A stretch of 33,144 nucleotides of DNA. It comes from an uncultured bacterium (GTDB lineage: Bacteria > Planctomycetota > SZUA-567 > H5-PLA8 > CALKMO01). The notes beneath the pieces were generated by a model. The model made no database searches, was not told where the DNA came from, and worked only from the letters and a program-made list of their open reading frames with translations. The position numbers and the translations under genes are program-made. Below are positions 15,961 through 27,708 of this stretch, in pieces; position 1 is the first letter of the stretch; each line of letters starts with the position of its first letter. Location: positions 1 through 33,144 of the forward strand of contig CALKMO010000103.1 of assembly GCA_937991785.1 (NCBI GenBank), in the 5' to 3' direction.

Positions 15961-16953
15961 TCAGGCTTCCTTCTGGCGCAGCAGCCTTCCCGCCAGGAAC
16001 GCCGCGGGCGTTGCGGCCGCCAGCGCCAACCCGGGCAGGTAGAATTCCGGCCCGCGGCTCATCGCCGCTCCAGCCGCCCAGACCGGCATGCCGAAGACGC
16101 CGACCATCACGGCAAGCTTCGCGCTTTCCGTCGAGGGCTTCGCGGCACATCGGACGGCCAACGCCAGCATCAAGGCGTCCTGCGGCAGCCATAGGACCAG
16201 CCACGGCCCGGCGCCGGAAAGCGCTGCGCGCCATATCGAAGATACCGCCAGCAGAACCGCCGATACGGTCGCCCGCACCCTCGCCCCGGGTCCCGCGGAT
16301 TCTTCCATCTTGGATAAGTGCGTTATCGCCGCCACGTAGATCAGGTAGCAGCACGGCAGCCACAATACCTCGTCCCGCCATTCCGTCAGCAGCCCCCAAG
16401 GGAAATAGGGCGATGCGGCCATGCCGAGCTGCAAGTTCATCGCGCGGCAGGTCCCCATGGCCAACGGCCCCAAGACCGGAACTCCCTTAAGCGAAAAATC
16501 GTAAAGCAACACGACCATCTCCAACGCCAGTACGTGATAGAAACATGCCGCCCCGACCGCCATGGCGAGGACCAATGCGGAGACCATCAGCAATACTCCC
16601 AGCACCCACGCCGAACCGACCGGCACGGCGCCGGAAGGCAGGGGCCGTAACGGCCGAATACGGCGGTCTTCATCCAAGTCGGCGATGTCGTTGAATATTA
16701 CGCCGGCTGAATATACTAGGGCCGATATCGCGCATAGGAGGACAAGTTCGACGGACTTCGCCATGTCCAATTGAGCTTTGAGTATGGAGCGCCATACGAA
16801 ATAGCCTGCTGCCGCGTCGGCGGCGGCCGTCAGGACGTTGGGCGCCCGCGCAAGGCGCAGGCATCCGAGCAGGTTGACTTTTCCTCTTAGCATCCGTTCG
16901 CCGTCAGCGCGATCCGAGCCGGCCGGTCTCCCTTCCTTCGCCAAGGGCGCCAC
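15961..16953 (-). CDS. UbiA-superfamily prenyltransferase, EboC-like
   Basis: The protein has 330 residues and eight or nine membrane helices. The first prenyl-diphosphate/Mg site is NDIADLDED (88-96), followed by RPLRPLPSG. The second region is YDFSLK (151-156), then GPLAMGTCRAMNLQLG (162-177). The RPLPSG and MG-CR-NL-LG signatures recall the EboC branch of the superfamily rather than UbiA or MenA, though no other ebo genes are present. It would transfer a prenyl chain to an acceptor not identifiable here. The start is uncertain: GTG 16953 has AAAGGGG about 12 nt upstream; ATG 16893 lacks a site but begins nearer the conserved domain. It is a member of the minus-strand cluster. Confidence 0.75.
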   Translation of the reverse strand: MAPLAKEGRPAGSDRADGERMLRGKVNLLGCLRLARAPNVLTAAADAAAGYFVWRSILKAQLDMAKSVELVLLCAISALVYSAGVIFNDIADLDEDRRIRPLRPLPSGAVPVGSAWVLGVLLMVSALVLAMAVGAACFYHVLALEMVVLLYDFSLKGVPVLGPLAMGTCRAMNLQLGMAASPYFPWGLLTEWRDEVLWLPCCYLIYVAAITHLSKMEESAGPGARVRATVSAVLLAVSSIWRAALSGAGPWLVLWLPQDALMLALAVRCAAKPSTESAKLAVMVGVFGMPVWAAGAAMSRGPEFYLPGLALAAATPAAFLAGRLLRQKEA

Positions 16954-17112
16954 CGGCCCGGCGACCCCTTTCGTGAACAGGCGCCCCTGTCCCGCCAGGC
17001 AGAGATGTCCTCATCCGGCGCCCATTTCCGGATCCGACGCCCATGCCTCGATACGATGCCTGTCTGGAGGCTCGGGGAGGACCGAAGCGGCGCCGAGCGG
17101 ATGCCAAACCGG

Positions 17113-17730
17113 TCAGAAATCCTGTTCGTCCTCGGCTCCGATACCGGGTCGTATGTTGTGAGCAAGCAACTTATGTCGGCCTCTTTCGGATTCGAACACA
17201 GTGCAGGCGGCAGTAGATATGTGGATCTTCCAGAAGGCGTCCAATCCGAGCCCCAGCAGCGTACAGATCGCCGCCTTGCACACGACCCGATGGGTTACTA
17301 CGACGGCGTCCCCGTCCCGATCGCACAGTTCCAATATCGGCGGCATGACTCTTTCCCTGACGCAGGCGAGGCTTTCGCCGCCGGGGAATGTCACAAGGTG
17401 CGGCTCGTTCCTCCATAGGCGGTATAGTTGAGCATCTGTCCCCAAGACGTCGGATTTGGACTTGCCCTCCCACCTGCCGTAGTTTATGTCCGTAAGGCGC
17501 TCGTCAACCTCCACCTTGATTCCTGAGGCGCGCGCGATTTCTTCCGCCGTTGCCTTGGCCCTCTCCAGAGGACTCGAACGAACGACGGTCATCTTCCTCC
17601 CTGCAAGATACTCGGCGATCCGTTTCGCCTGTTCCCGTCCATTCTCGTTAAGGGGAACATCATGCCTGCCGCGGAATATCCCCTGCTTGTTCCAGTCCGT
17701 TTCGCCGTGGCGCACGATATAGAGTTTCAT
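17113..17730 (-). CDS. Histidine phosphatase superfamily protein (phosphoglycerate mutase-like)
   Basis: A 205-residue protein. It begins MKLYIVRHGETDWN, the RHG phosphohistidine motif (R7, H8). It continues with RSSPLERAKATAEEI (51-65), YGRWEGK (84-90) and VVTHRVVCKAAI with the second catalytic His (147). The size and motifs fit the cofactor-independent-of-BPG-branch phosphatases (GpmB, CobC, PhoE types); the substrate, which may be a sugar phosphate, a cobalamin precursor or another phosphoester, cannot be told. ATG 17730 was chosen because GGAG lies 6 nt upstream and the RHG motif then starts at the usual position; the frame extends 34 codons further without a conserved sequence. It is transcribed toward the UbiA gene, divergent from the PilZ gene. 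Confidence 0.85.
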   Translation of the reverse strand: MKLYIVRHGETDWNKQGIFRGRHDVPLNENGREQAKRIAEYLAGRKMTVVRSSPLERAKATAEEIARASGIKVEVDERLTDINYGRWEGKSKSDVLGTDAQLYRLWRNEPHLVTFPGGESLACVRERVMPPILELCDRDGDAVVVTHRVVCKAAICTLLGLGLDAFWKIHISTAACTVFESERGRHKLLAHNIRPGIGAEDEQDF

Positions 17731-17956
17731 GCTATGCTCCGTCAACTCCCCGGTCTGGCCAGCCCGTATGCGCCCAGTCTTGGGGAAAGCCGCCGATCGC
17801 CGGGACAGCCGCGACGCCGGCACCGGGAGCATCAGTACCTCCCGGGCGCCGTTTCGGCAACTGCCGTTTTCCTAAAGTCCGGCGGCCGGTTTGCCGATAC
17901 CTGTTTTAACGGGGGAGCGCCGCTTTTGCGCGGGAAGCCGCGTGCGGAAAAAATCG

Positions 17957-17986
17957 TTGACAGCCGCAGCGGCAGGGCAATAGCAT
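17957..17986 (+). promoter_or_regulatory. Candidate promoter at the start of the PilZ gene
   Basis: A perfect -35 TTGACA (17957-17962) lies 18 nt before TAGCAT (17981-17986). Transcription from here would start near 17993, just downstream of the first ATG (17985). The true start would then be ATG 18000 or later. Confidence 0.4.
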
Positions 17987-18536
17987 GGGGGATGGGGCTA
18001 TGGACGGGATCGAACCGGTCGTAGTGGAGAGCGAGGTGACCGTGAGCGGAAGGAAGAGCCAGAGGAGCGAGGCACGACGTTCGGCCAGGATGGAGCCTGT
18101 CCCGCAAAGGATATCCAGGCGCGTCCAGGCCATCAGGGACGAATCGGCCTCGGAGCGGCGGGGCGGCGAATCAAGGCGCATGGTCTTCAAAGCGGCCGGA
18201 GGCACCGCGGAATTCCTCGATTGCGTGCGCGCCCACTACAGGGAGACCAAGCGCAGGGACGTGGATATCCCCGCCGAAATCAAGATAGTTTTGGAAGACG
18301 GCACTATTTTCGACACCGGCACGGCCAGGGTCAGGAACGTTTCGCCTTCGGGTGCCCTCCTGACCGATATAAGGCTTTCCAAGGATTGCTATCCAAGCAG
18401 ACCCTTCCGCGTGGCAATGCGCATGAAGGGTGGCGAATTCGAAGGCATCGGGTTCGAGGCCATCCCGGTCCGCTTCGTTCCGGACCAGAGCGGTCTGGGC
18501 GTGAAGTTCGACGACGTGTTCGTATCCATGGATTGA
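17985..18536 (+). CDS. PilZ-like domain protein
   Basis: A 183-residue protein. The first ~75 residues are charged and without a fold signature. From about 84 the sequence has PilZ character: RETKR (86-90, the RxxxR part of the c-di-GMP site), a beta-rich stretch, VRNVSPSGALLTDI (116-129, with NxSxxG at 118-123) and a final 'GVKFDDV' strand. PilZ domains bind cyclic di-GMP and regulate motility, exopolysaccharide or envelope processes. Start choice is uncertain: ATG 17985, 18000, 18090 and 18180 are in frame and none has a strong ribosome site; the promoter-like sequence at 17957-17986 argues for 18000 or later. The relation to the phosphatase gene upstream is divergent. Confidence 0.62.
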   Translation: MGDGAMDGIEPVVVESEVTVSGRKSQRSEARRSARMEPVPQRISRRVQAIRDESASERRGGESRRMVFKAAGGTAEFLDCVRAHYRETKRRDVDIPAEIKIVLEDGTIFDTGTARVRNVSPSGALLTDIRLSKDCYPSRPFRVAMRMKGGEFEGIGFEAIPVRFVPDQSGLGVKFDDVFVSMD

Positions 18537-19115
18537 CATGGCTGATCGGCCGGAGCCGCCTATCTGAACGGACTGTCCTCGCGAAAACCTCCGTCGCCCT
18601 GTGGGCCGCGTTCGGTTCCCCTTCTGGGGATCCGCAAGTATCAGGCGTATTCCTTCGTAACGACCGGCCGCGGCCGTCCGCCCGGCCGACACCGTCTTGC
18701 TTGTCGCCAACCCTACGATGAATACGCGGCGGGTTTGCCGTTGGCCTTCGATAGGGATCGGCCCCGGCTCGATATGGAGAAAAGCCGGGCGCGCGAAGTT
18801 CCCCCCTCCCGCCGGGAGGTGCGCCGGAGGGAAGGACGGGAGCGCCGCCGCTAACGGCGATGGCGAGTTTCACGCCCAAAGCATTCGCCTACTTCGGACC
18901 GCGGCCCGTACTGCCGTTTGGACTAAAGGGCGGTTTGTGTCGCCTGGATCCTTGCGGTTTGCCGCCGGAGACCTAAAATCCGATATGAGCGCCGGGATCT
19001 CGAAGGACGGACGGCGCGGCGCGTCGTTAATGTCGGCGGGCGCATGGCAGAGCATGCTTCGGCCGCGCCGTTCCACTACGAAACGGGCGCGGCGGGCGGG
19101 GAGGCTTCGAACGCT
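18537..19115. other. Spacer before the HtrA gene; one hairpin, one promoter candidate
   Basis: About 580 nt without a supported gene. CCTCCC and GGGAGG (18806-18820) form a 6-bp stem with a GCC loop but no T-tract. A plausible promoter for the protease lies at 18952-18979. Open frames through the region are Arg/Gly-rich and resemble nothing. Confidence 0.45.
18952..18979 (+). promoter_or_regulatory. Candidate promoter of the HtrA gene
   Basis: TTGCGG (18952-18957) precedes TAAAAT (18974-18979) by 16 nt. The -10 is strong and the -35 only half matching. The leader to the chosen start would be about 130 nt. No sigmaE-type heat-shock pattern was found. Confidence 0.33.
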
Positions 19116-20282
19116 ATGCGGAAGAATTTCGGATTACGCGATGCTTCGGTATTCGGAGGGGCTCTGATCGGCGCGATCGCCGGGCTGGCGCTCGGGTACG
19201 CGCTCTCCATCAGGCCGCCGGTATCGGAAGCGGGAGGCGAGGAACCGGCCGGCGCAACGAAGACGCTGCTGGATTCGTCCCACGCCTTCCGCGCGGCCGC
19301 CAAGAAGATCGCGCCGTCCGTTGTCAACATCGCTTCTTACCGGCACGTCATGTACGTGACCGATCCGTTCGGCGATTTCTTCGGACGGGATTTCTTCACT
19401 CCGTTCCTGCGCAGGCGCGCTCCGCGCGAAGGGAAACAGCTCCGCGGCATGGGATCGGGTTTCGTAATTGACGCCAAGGCCGGCCACATACTCACCAACA
19501 GCCACGTCGTGGCCGGCGCCGAGGAATGGACCGTGCGACTCAACGACCACCGCGAGTTCCAGGCGAAGCTCGTCGGCATAGATCCGCAGACGGACCTGGC
19601 CGTGCTGCAGATAAACGCCGAAAACCTCACGCAGGCCGACCTCGGAGATTCGGACAAGCTTGAGGTCGGGGATTGGGTCCTGGCGGCGGGGAACCCATTC
19701 GGGCATCTGGAGCAAACGATAACGGCGGGCATTGTAAGCGCCAAGGGGCGGAAGGGCTTCGGGATCACCAACTACGAGGATTTCATACAGACTGACGCGG
19801 CGATAAATCCCGGCAATTCCGGCGGTCCGCTGGTGGACCTGGCAGGCAGAGTCGTAGGGATCAATACTGCCATAATAAGCAGGTCGGGCGGTTACCAGGG
19901 CATAGGCTTCGCCATCCCGATCAATCAGGCTAGGGCGATAGCGGACCAGCTGATCAGGCACGGCGAGGTCGTGCGCGGATGGATCGGGATCGAGGCGGCG
20001 TCGGTCTCCGTGCAACAGAAGGGGCTGTTGACCGGGAAAGAGTCGCGCGGCCTTCTGATAACTGCACTCTGGCGCCGCTCCCCGGCGCACCTTGCCGGGC
20101 TGAGACCTAACGACATCATCTTGAAGTTGGACGGGCGCGAGGTTAGGGACGCCGAAAGCTTCCGGGACGCAATAGCAAGATCGAAACCCGGAACGACCAT
20201 AACTGTCACCGTCCTGCGCGACGGCAAATTGCTGGACTTCAACGTAACGCTGGCCAAGCAGCCGAAGGATATCGAGGATTGA
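19116..20282 (+). CDS. HtrA/DegP-family serine protease with one PDZ domain
   Basis: The protein has 388 residues. One membrane anchor (about 10-32, VFGGALIGAIAGLALGYAL) is followed by a trypsin-like domain with the triad His130 (TNSHVV), Asp160 (TDLAVL) and Ser235 (PGNSGGPL). A single PDZ domain follows (about 275-375, RGWIGIEA ... LRPNDIILKLDGREV). It degrades or refolds damaged envelope proteins at the periplasmic face. One PDZ domain, as in DegS and many HtrA proteins, argues against DegP/DegQ, which have two. The start at 19116 is chosen because GGGGAGG lies 11 nt upstream and the anchor then begins at the N-terminus; ATG 19044 in frame adds 24 residues but has a weak site. It is convergent with atpC; only GC stems without T-tracts separate them. 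Confidence 0.9.
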   Translation: MRKNFGLRDASVFGGALIGAIAGLALGYALSIRPPVSEAGGEEPAGATKTLLDSSHAFRAAAKKIAPSVVNIASYRHVMYVTDPFGDFFGRDFFTPFLRRRAPREGKQLRGMGSGFVIDAKAGHILTNSHVVAGAEEWTVRLNDHREFQAKLVGIDPQTDLAVLQINAENLTQADLGDSDKLEVGDWVLAAGNPFGHLEQTITAGIVSAKGRKGFGITNYEDFIQTDAAINPGNSGGPLVDLAGRVVGINTAIISRSGGYQGIGFAIPINQARAIADQLIRHGEVVRGWIGIEAASVSVQQKGLLTGKESRGLLITALWRRSPAHLAGLRPNDIILKLDGREVRDAESFRDAIARSKPGTTITVTVLRDGKLLDFNVTLAKQPKDIED

Positions 20283-20361
20283 ACGCGGCCCGCCCGGGTG
20301 CCCGCGTGTCCGGCGCTTCGGGCCGTGCGCCTCCGTATCCCCCATCACAGCCGCGTGCGGT

Positions 20362-20784
20362 CTACCTTTGGGAACCGCCGGCAAGCTTTTCGCGGGCTGC
20401 GATCCACGCGATCCGTTCGGCCCGCGCCCGTCTCTCCTCGGGCGAACGCGGCCTTTCCGAGGCTGCCTTCGAGCGTTCCTCGGACAGAACGCCGCGCGAC
20501 ACCTCGTCTGCCGCCGCCGCTTCCGGGCTGAGTATCACCACCTCGCCGTGCGACACCCTGACGAAGCCGCCGCGCACGGCCACCGAACTCGTCGCCCCGC
20601 CCGGCGCCCTCAAGGTGACGACACCGGTCCCGAGCAGGCCGACCATCGGCGCGTGGCCCGGCAGCACGCCCCACGAGCCGTCGAAGGCAGGGAACGTCAC
20701 GGACTCCGCCTTGGCCGCCAGGATCTCCCTGGAAGGGCTTATCACCCGTACCGCCACGGTTTTTTCGCGTCCCGTATCCGACAC
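20362..20784 (-). CDS. atpC: F1F0 ATP synthase subunit epsilon
   Basis: A 140-residue protein with the epsilon pattern: VRVISPSREILAAKAESVTFPAFDGSWGVLPGHAPMVGLLGTG, then GGFVRVSHGEVVILSPEA and a C-terminal helical region rich in Arg, Glu and Ala. Epsilon belongs to the central stalk of F1, contacts gamma and the c-ring, and can inhibit ATP hydrolysis. The start is GTG 20784 with a weak GGGG site about 7 nt before it. It is the last gene of the atp operon, 65 nt after atpD. Confidence 0.9.
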   Translation of the reverse strand: MSDTGREKTVAVRVISPSREILAAKAESVTFPAFDGSWGVLPGHAPMVGLLGTGVVTLRAPGGATSSVAVRGGFVRVSHGEVVILSPEAAAADEVSRGVLSEERSKAASERPRSPEERRARAERIAWIAAREKLAGGSQR

Positions 20785-20849
20785 TGTTCACCCCGCCGAA
20801 TTATTCCGGCGCCGGCCGTCCTGCGTTTTCGATTCGCCTCCGCTCGCGC

Positions 20850-23550
<2,701 letters not shown>

Positions 23551-23644
23551 GCTACGTCCCGCCGCCGCCTGCTCTTGCGATCTCGGTCGGCCGCATCACC
23601 ACACATCCCCGCGCAGGCCCCACGCAGGCCCCACGCAGGCCAGG

Positions 23645-25345
23645 CTAAGACCCGGATCCAGCAGCGCCCTTCTTCAGCCCGTGTTTCCTCACGAACATAT
23701 CCTTGAATTCGACTATCGCCGCGTCCAGTCTCCTGGCGGCTTCGTCCGAAAGGTCTCCGGTTCGGACTATCTCCGCGCCTATCTCTCTGCGGCCGTCGCG
23801 GAGGTATGCGAGCAATCCTTCCTCGAAGGCTCCGACGAGGCCGACAGGTATGTCGTCGAGATACCCTTTCGTGCCCGAGTATATGCTCATGACCTGATCC
23901 TCGACAGGCATCGGCCTGTACTGGGCCTGTTTGAGCAGCTCGACCATTCGCGCCCCTCGGTCTAGCTGTCGTTTGGTAGCCGCGTCAAGCTCGGTGCCGA
24001 GCTGCGCGAACGCCGCCAGCTCGCGGTACTGGGCTAAATCCAGCCTCAGGCTGCCGGCGACCTTGCGCATCGCCCTGAGCTGCGCGTTGCCGCCAACCCG
24101 AGAGACCGATATCCCGACATCTATCGCGGGCCGCACGCCGGCGAAGAACAGGTCCGGCACGAGGTATATCTGGCCGTCGGTTATTGAGATGACGTTGGTA
24201 GGAATATACGCCGAGACCTCCCCTTCCTGCGTCTCGATGATCGGCAGGGCCGTAAGCGAACCGCCCGTTCCCGGAAGCCTCTTTATTTCGAGCGAGTCGC
24301 GGTCTGGCATGGAGGCCAGCTTCTCGCGGGCCTCCTTGAGCCCTGGCTCGGCAAAGTAGATCTTTCCGTCGACGCCCGGGGCCGCCGGTGCGGGATCGGT
24401 CCCTTTCCTAACGATGACGTGCTTCTCGGCGAGCTTCGCGGCGCGCTCCAACAGCCGCGAATGCAGGTAGAACACGTCTCCGGGATAGGCCTCGCGCCCG
24501 GGCGGCCTGCGCAGCAGCAGCGACATCTCGCGGTATGCCTGCGCGTGCTTGCTGAGGTCGTCGTAGACGCACAGCGTGTCGCGCCCCTCTTCGTACATGA
24601 AGTATTCGGCCATCGCGCATCCGGCGTACGGAGCCACGTACTGGAGCGGCGCCGGGTCGGAAGCGCCGGCGACCACCACTATGGTGTGATCCATTGCGCC
24701 AAACTGCGCCAGCTTCGATATCACGCCCGCCACCGTCGAATCCTTCTGCCCGACGGCGACGTAGACGCATATGACGCCGGTATCCTTCTGGTTGATTATC
24801 GCGTCTACGGCGATGGCGGTCTTGCCGGTGCGGCGGTCGCCGATTATCAGCTCGCGCTGCCCGCGTCCTATCGGCGTCATGGCGTCTATGGCCTTGATGC
24901 CGGTCTGTAGCGGCACCTTGACCGGCTGCCGTTTGGCTATGCCGGGAGCGATGATCTCCATCGGCCGAAAATGCTCGGCGTGTACGGGTCCCTTGTTGTC
25001 CAGCGGCCGGCCGACGGGGTCCACGACGCGTCCCAGCAGTTCCCTGCCGCACGGGACCTGCAGTATCCTGCCGGTGCGCTTGACCGTCTGGCCTTCCTTC
25101 AGGTCGAGGTAGTTGCCCAGGACGGCCGCGCCGACGCTGTCCTCCTCGAGGTTGAGCGCGAGACCGTAGGCGCCGTTGGGGAACTCGATCATCTCGCCGG
25201 CCACTATGTCGTTAAGCCCGTGGATGCGCGCGATGCCGTCGCCCACCTCGACTATCGTCCCGACTTCTTCGACGACTACATTGGCTCGGTAGCCCTCGAT
25301 CTGCTTCCGTATTATAGAAGCGACTTCCTCGACGCGGATCTTCAT
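23645..25345 (-). CDS. atpA: F1F0 ATP synthase subunit alpha, with a ~50-residue insertion
   Basis: A 566-residue non-catalytic nucleotide-binding subunit. It has the N-terminal barrel with [17 protein letters not shown] (28-44), Walker A GDRRTGKT (169-176), [38 protein letters not shown] and then [13 protein letters not shown] (361-373) and the [10 protein letters not shown] segment. Canonical alpha has about 500-515 residues. The excess lies between 'LLERAAKL' (ends about 305) and 'GGSLTAL' (361), where a hydrophilic segment with [16 protein letters not shown] is inserted. The core motifs are intact, so the subunit should be functional. The ATG at 25345 has GAGGG about 9 nt upstream. Confidence 0.97.
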   Translation of the reverse strand: MKIRVEEVASIIRKQIEGYRANVVVEEVGTIVEVGDGIARIHGLNDIVAGEMIEFPNGAYGLALNLEEDSVGAAVLGNYLDLKEGQTVKRTGRILQVPCGRELLGRVVDPVGRPLDNKGPVHAEHFRPMEIIAPGIAKRQPVKVPLQTGIKAIDAMTPIGRGQRELIIGDRRTGKTAIAVDAIINQKDTGVICVYVAVGQKDSTVAGVISKLAQFGAMDHTIVVVAGASDPAPLQYVAPYAGCAMAEYFMYEEGRDTLCVYDDLSKHAQAYREMSLLLRRPPGREAYPGDVFYLHSRLLERAAKLAEKHVIVRKGTDPAPAAPGVDGKIYFAEPGLKEAREKLASMPDRDSLEIKRLPGTGGSLTALPIIETQEGEVSAYIPTNVISITDGQIYLVPDLFFAGVRPAIDVGISVSRVGGNAQLRAMRKVAGSLRLDLAQYRELAAFAQLGTELDAATKRQLDRGARMVELLKQAQYRPMPVEDQVMSIYSGTKGYLDDIPVGLVGAFEEGLLAYLRDGRREIGAEIVRTGDLSDEAARRLDAAIVEFKDMFVRKHGLKKGAAGSGS

Positions 25346-25436
25346 GCCTATTGGCCCTCGGATTTCATCTCGGCTCTCGGATCACATCCCGGCCCGCCGA
25401 CGCTCCTCTTCGGCTACCTCAGGCGCCCCGAACCTG

Positions 25437-25454
25437 GCGCCTTTCGAAAGGCGC
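25437..25454. repeat. Perfect 18-bp palindrome in the atpH-atpA spacer
   Basis: GCGCCTTTC is followed directly by its reverse complement GAAAGGCGC. It sits in the 260-nt spacer (25346-25605) about 90 nt upstream of atpA, where no gene is supported. No T-tract follows. It could form an mRNA hairpin or be a protein-binding site. Confidence 0.4.
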
Positions 25455-25605
25455 GCACCCGATGTTTCGCGCCTCAAGTGGATGGCTCCGCTCCGCCACC
25501 TTCCGGCGCTACGCCTCCGCCTTCGTCGGGATCGAACGCCCCCTCCGCCGCCTCCAGATCTCCAGATCTCGAAAGGCAACCGCTGCATCCGCCTTGTCCG
25601 CCTTA

Positions 25606-26256
25606 TTAGGAGGAGGATGTCTCGCCTCCGCGCCCATCCGGGCCTGAAGACCGGCTCGGCGTTCCGGAACCGGTTTCAGTCTCGTTCGCGAATACCCATG
25701 CCCTTGGCTTGGCTTCCATCATCACGCGGCGGATCGCAGCCAAACGGCTCCTGAGCGAATCGTCGAAAACCCGCCCGGCCGTCTCCACCACTATCCCACC
25801 GACGATTTCCGGGTCCACCTTCGTCCTTAGTTCTACCTTCCATCCGAAACGGCGTTCTATCGCCGCCGCCAGCCGCAACCGCGACTCCTCCGGCAGCTCG
25901 CGCGCGGAAACGACCGTAGCCTCCACTCGGCCTTCCATCTCGCGCAGGGCCGCCGAAAAACGACCGGCGATCTCAGGCACGAGGCTGAATCTGTCCTTCT
26001 CGACCAGGAGCAGCGCCAGGTTTCGAATCTCTTCCCTGGCGCCGGATGCAGCCTTAAGGCATATTTCCTTCCTGGCAGCAGCGCCAACCAAGGGCGAACG
26101 CAAGAATCGCTGGAGCTCCGGCAAAGAGCGGACTATCTCAGCCAGCGCCGAAAGGTCGCGCTCGAATTCCTCCAAGGTCCCACGCTCGCGACCGATCTCC
26201 AGCAGCGCCTGGGCATAAACCCTCGCTATGGCGCCGGCTTCGATCCTTGCAGGCAT
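25606..26256 (-). CDS. atpH: F1F0 ATP synthase subunit delta
   Basis: A 216-residue protein with the OSCP/delta pattern: IARVYAQALLEIGRERGTLEEFERDLSAL at the N-terminus, FLRSPLVGAAARKEI and a C-terminal domain containing VELRTKVDPEIVGGIVVETAGRVFDDSLRSRL. Delta joins the top of F1 to the peripheral stalk. It ends in a Ser/Gly-rich tail of about 25 residues not typical of the family. The ATG at 26256 has GGAG 7 nt upstream. It is 81 nt after atpF. Confidence 0.94.
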   Translation of the reverse strand: MPARIEAGAIARVYAQALLEIGRERGTLEEFERDLSALAEIVRSLPELQRFLRSPLVGAAARKEICLKAASGAREEIRNLALLLVEKDRFSLVPEIAGRFSAALREMEGRVEATVVSARELPEESRLRLAAAIERRFGWKVELRTKVDPEIVGGIVVETAGRVFDDSLRSRLAAIRRVMMEAKPRAWVFANETETGSGTPSRSSGPDGRGGETSSS

Positions 26257-26337
26257 GTTCCGGCTCCGTTCCGTTCCTGCCGTCCAATATCCGGGGCGCC
26301 GCGCCCCCGTCCCCGCAAACAGTTCAAGCGGCGACCC

Positions 26338-26850
26338 TCACGCCTTCCCCCCCGCCTCGGCGCTCCTCTCGTACTCGGCTATGCACTCCTCTATGAACCT
26401 CCTGTGGTCCTCGGGAGATATGGATTTCTCGAGCACCTTCGCGGCTATCTCGACGGATAGTCTGACGATCTCATCCCTAAGGTCCTGCGCCGCCTGATCC
26501 TTGGCGAGGTTTATATCGCGCCTGGCCCTTTCCAGTATCTTGGCCGCTTCGCGCCTGGCCCCCTCCAGCATTTCCTGCCTGACGGCCTCCATGTCCTTCC
26601 TGCCGCGGGCGATTATTTCGGCGGCCTGTTCCCGCGCGTGGGCCATCTTATCCTCGTACTCGCGCGCCTTAGCCTCCGCTTCCTTAAGACGCGCCTCTGC
26701 TTCTTCGAACCGCCCGCGAATCTTCGCCTCCCTGGCGTTTATGGCCTTCAGCAACGGGCCCCAGGCGAAGCGCCATAGTACGGCCAGAAGCAGTACGAAG
26801 GTGACCAGCGTCCAGAGCATCGTCTGGAGTTCGGGCTTCAGGAAGTCCAT
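26338..26850 (-). CDS. atpF: F1F0 ATP synthase subunit b
   Basis: A 170-residue protein with one N-terminal membrane helix (about 10-31, TMLWTLVTFVLLLAVLWRFAWGPLL). A long Glu/Ala/Arg/Lys-rich helix (about 36-145) follows, containing INAREAKIRGRFEEAEARLKEAE. It forms the peripheral stalk that holds F1 to subunit a. Only one b-type subunit gene is present. The ATG at 26850 has GGAGGGG about 5 nt upstream. Confidence 0.95.
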   Translation of the reverse strand: MDFLKPELQTMLWTLVTFVLLLAVLWRFAWGPLLKAINAREAKIRGRFEEAEARLKEAEAKAREYEDKMAHAREQAAEIIARGRKDMEAVRQEMLEGARREAAKILERARRDINLAKDQAAQDLRDEIVRLSVEIAAKVLEKSISPEDHRRFIEECIAEYERSAEAGGKA

Positions 26851-27219
26851 GCATCCCCTCCGCTAGCGGGATTTTCCGGCGACGCTAACCTCCGATCTGC
26901 GCCGGAAGCCGCCGCCGGCCGTTCCCCCACCCGGCCTGCTTAAAACGCCCGGTCCTACAGAGGTTTCTCCGATACGCACGCCGCTTGGCCGAACGGAGCG
27001 CAAAAACCCTCGACCGCCGCCGCGAACGATCCGCGAGGATACCGCCGACGAATCCTATCGCCCCACAAGCCCGGTCCGCCGCCCCGCCTTTTTACTTCGC
27101 GGCCGCGGGTATAGAAGCCGCAGCATATGGCTTCGGCGCCGGGAAGGGTTCCGCAACTGTCCGCTCGACAGCGCAGACCATCGCTGGCTACGGACTCGGC
27201 ATCTCCCGCCGATCACTCG
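26851..27219. other. 369-nt spacer between atpE and atpF; no gene seen
   Basis: This is the longest gap inside the atp operon. Frames on both strands give only short Arg/Pro/Ala-rich peptides without a ribosome site or family resemblance. No terminator with a T-tract and no convincing internal promoter was found. Confidence 0.5.
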
Positions 27220-27522
27220 CTAGTGGCCCTTTTCCACGGCGGTTTGCGCCGCGGCCGGCTTCGCCGATTCCAAGGCCTTGCCGCCGTGCGAATACGTAAA
27301 GTACGCCGCTATGATGCAAACTATCAGCGCGAAGAACGTGAAGCCCTCTATCAGCGCCGCAAGCACTATCGCCGCGCCGCGGATGTTGCCCGAATTCTCC
27401 GGCTGCCTCGCCATCCCGTCGAGCGCCGAGGCGGCGAGACGGCTGATCCCGTAGGCCGCCCCGACCGTTACGCCGGCCGCACCCAACCCCACGCCCAGCA
27501 TTCCGAGTCCAAGTTCGATCAT
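27220..27522 (-). CDS. atpE: F1F0 ATP synthase subunit c (rotor ring)
   Basis: A 100-residue protein of two hydrophobic helices joined by the polar loop ARQPE (38-42). Helix 1 is Gly/Ala-rich (about 4-30). Helix 2 (about 50-75) holds the ion-binding Glu59 in AALIEGFTFFALI. The residues around Glu59 lack the Ser/Thr pair of sodium-type rings, so proton coupling is more likely. A charged C-terminal tail of about 20 residues extends beyond the usual end. ATG 27522 has AGGAGG 10 nt upstream and begins exactly at the helix; the longer frame upstream is Arg/Gly-rich and not conserved. Confidence 0.95.
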   Translation of the reverse strand: MIELGLGMLGVGLGAAGVTVGAAYGISRLAASALDGMARQPENSGNIRGAAIVLAALIEGFTFFALIVCIIAAYFTYSHGGKALESAKPAAAQTAVEKGH

Positions 27523-27708
27523 CCGCCGATTTCCTCCTGCAGTCGGGGCGCGGCCGCGGCCGCCGTCCCGGCGCCACGGCCGGCCCACATCCCGGTTCTG
27601 CTCCCGCCTTGAACACCCTCCGATCCCGCCAAACCCATTCCGCGCCGCCGATCGGATTTCAAGCGCCCGTCGAGGCGTCTGCTTGGTGCAGGCTCCGGCG
27701 CCGAACCG

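Noticed and set aside
15734-16399. Minus-strand open frame overlapping the end of the UbiA gene
   Set aside because: It is out of frame with the conserved membrane protein, its sequence is Gly/Arg-rich without motifs, and no ribosome site supports it.
17560-17590. tRNA T-loop-like GTTCGAGTCC on the minus strand
   Set aside because: It lies inside the conserved RSSPLERA motif of the histidine phosphatase, and no acceptor stem or anticodon arm can be built around it.
20284-20331. GC-rich stems between htrA and atpC as a bidirectional terminator
   Set aside because: Several 5-bp stems are possible but none is followed by a T-tract on either strand.
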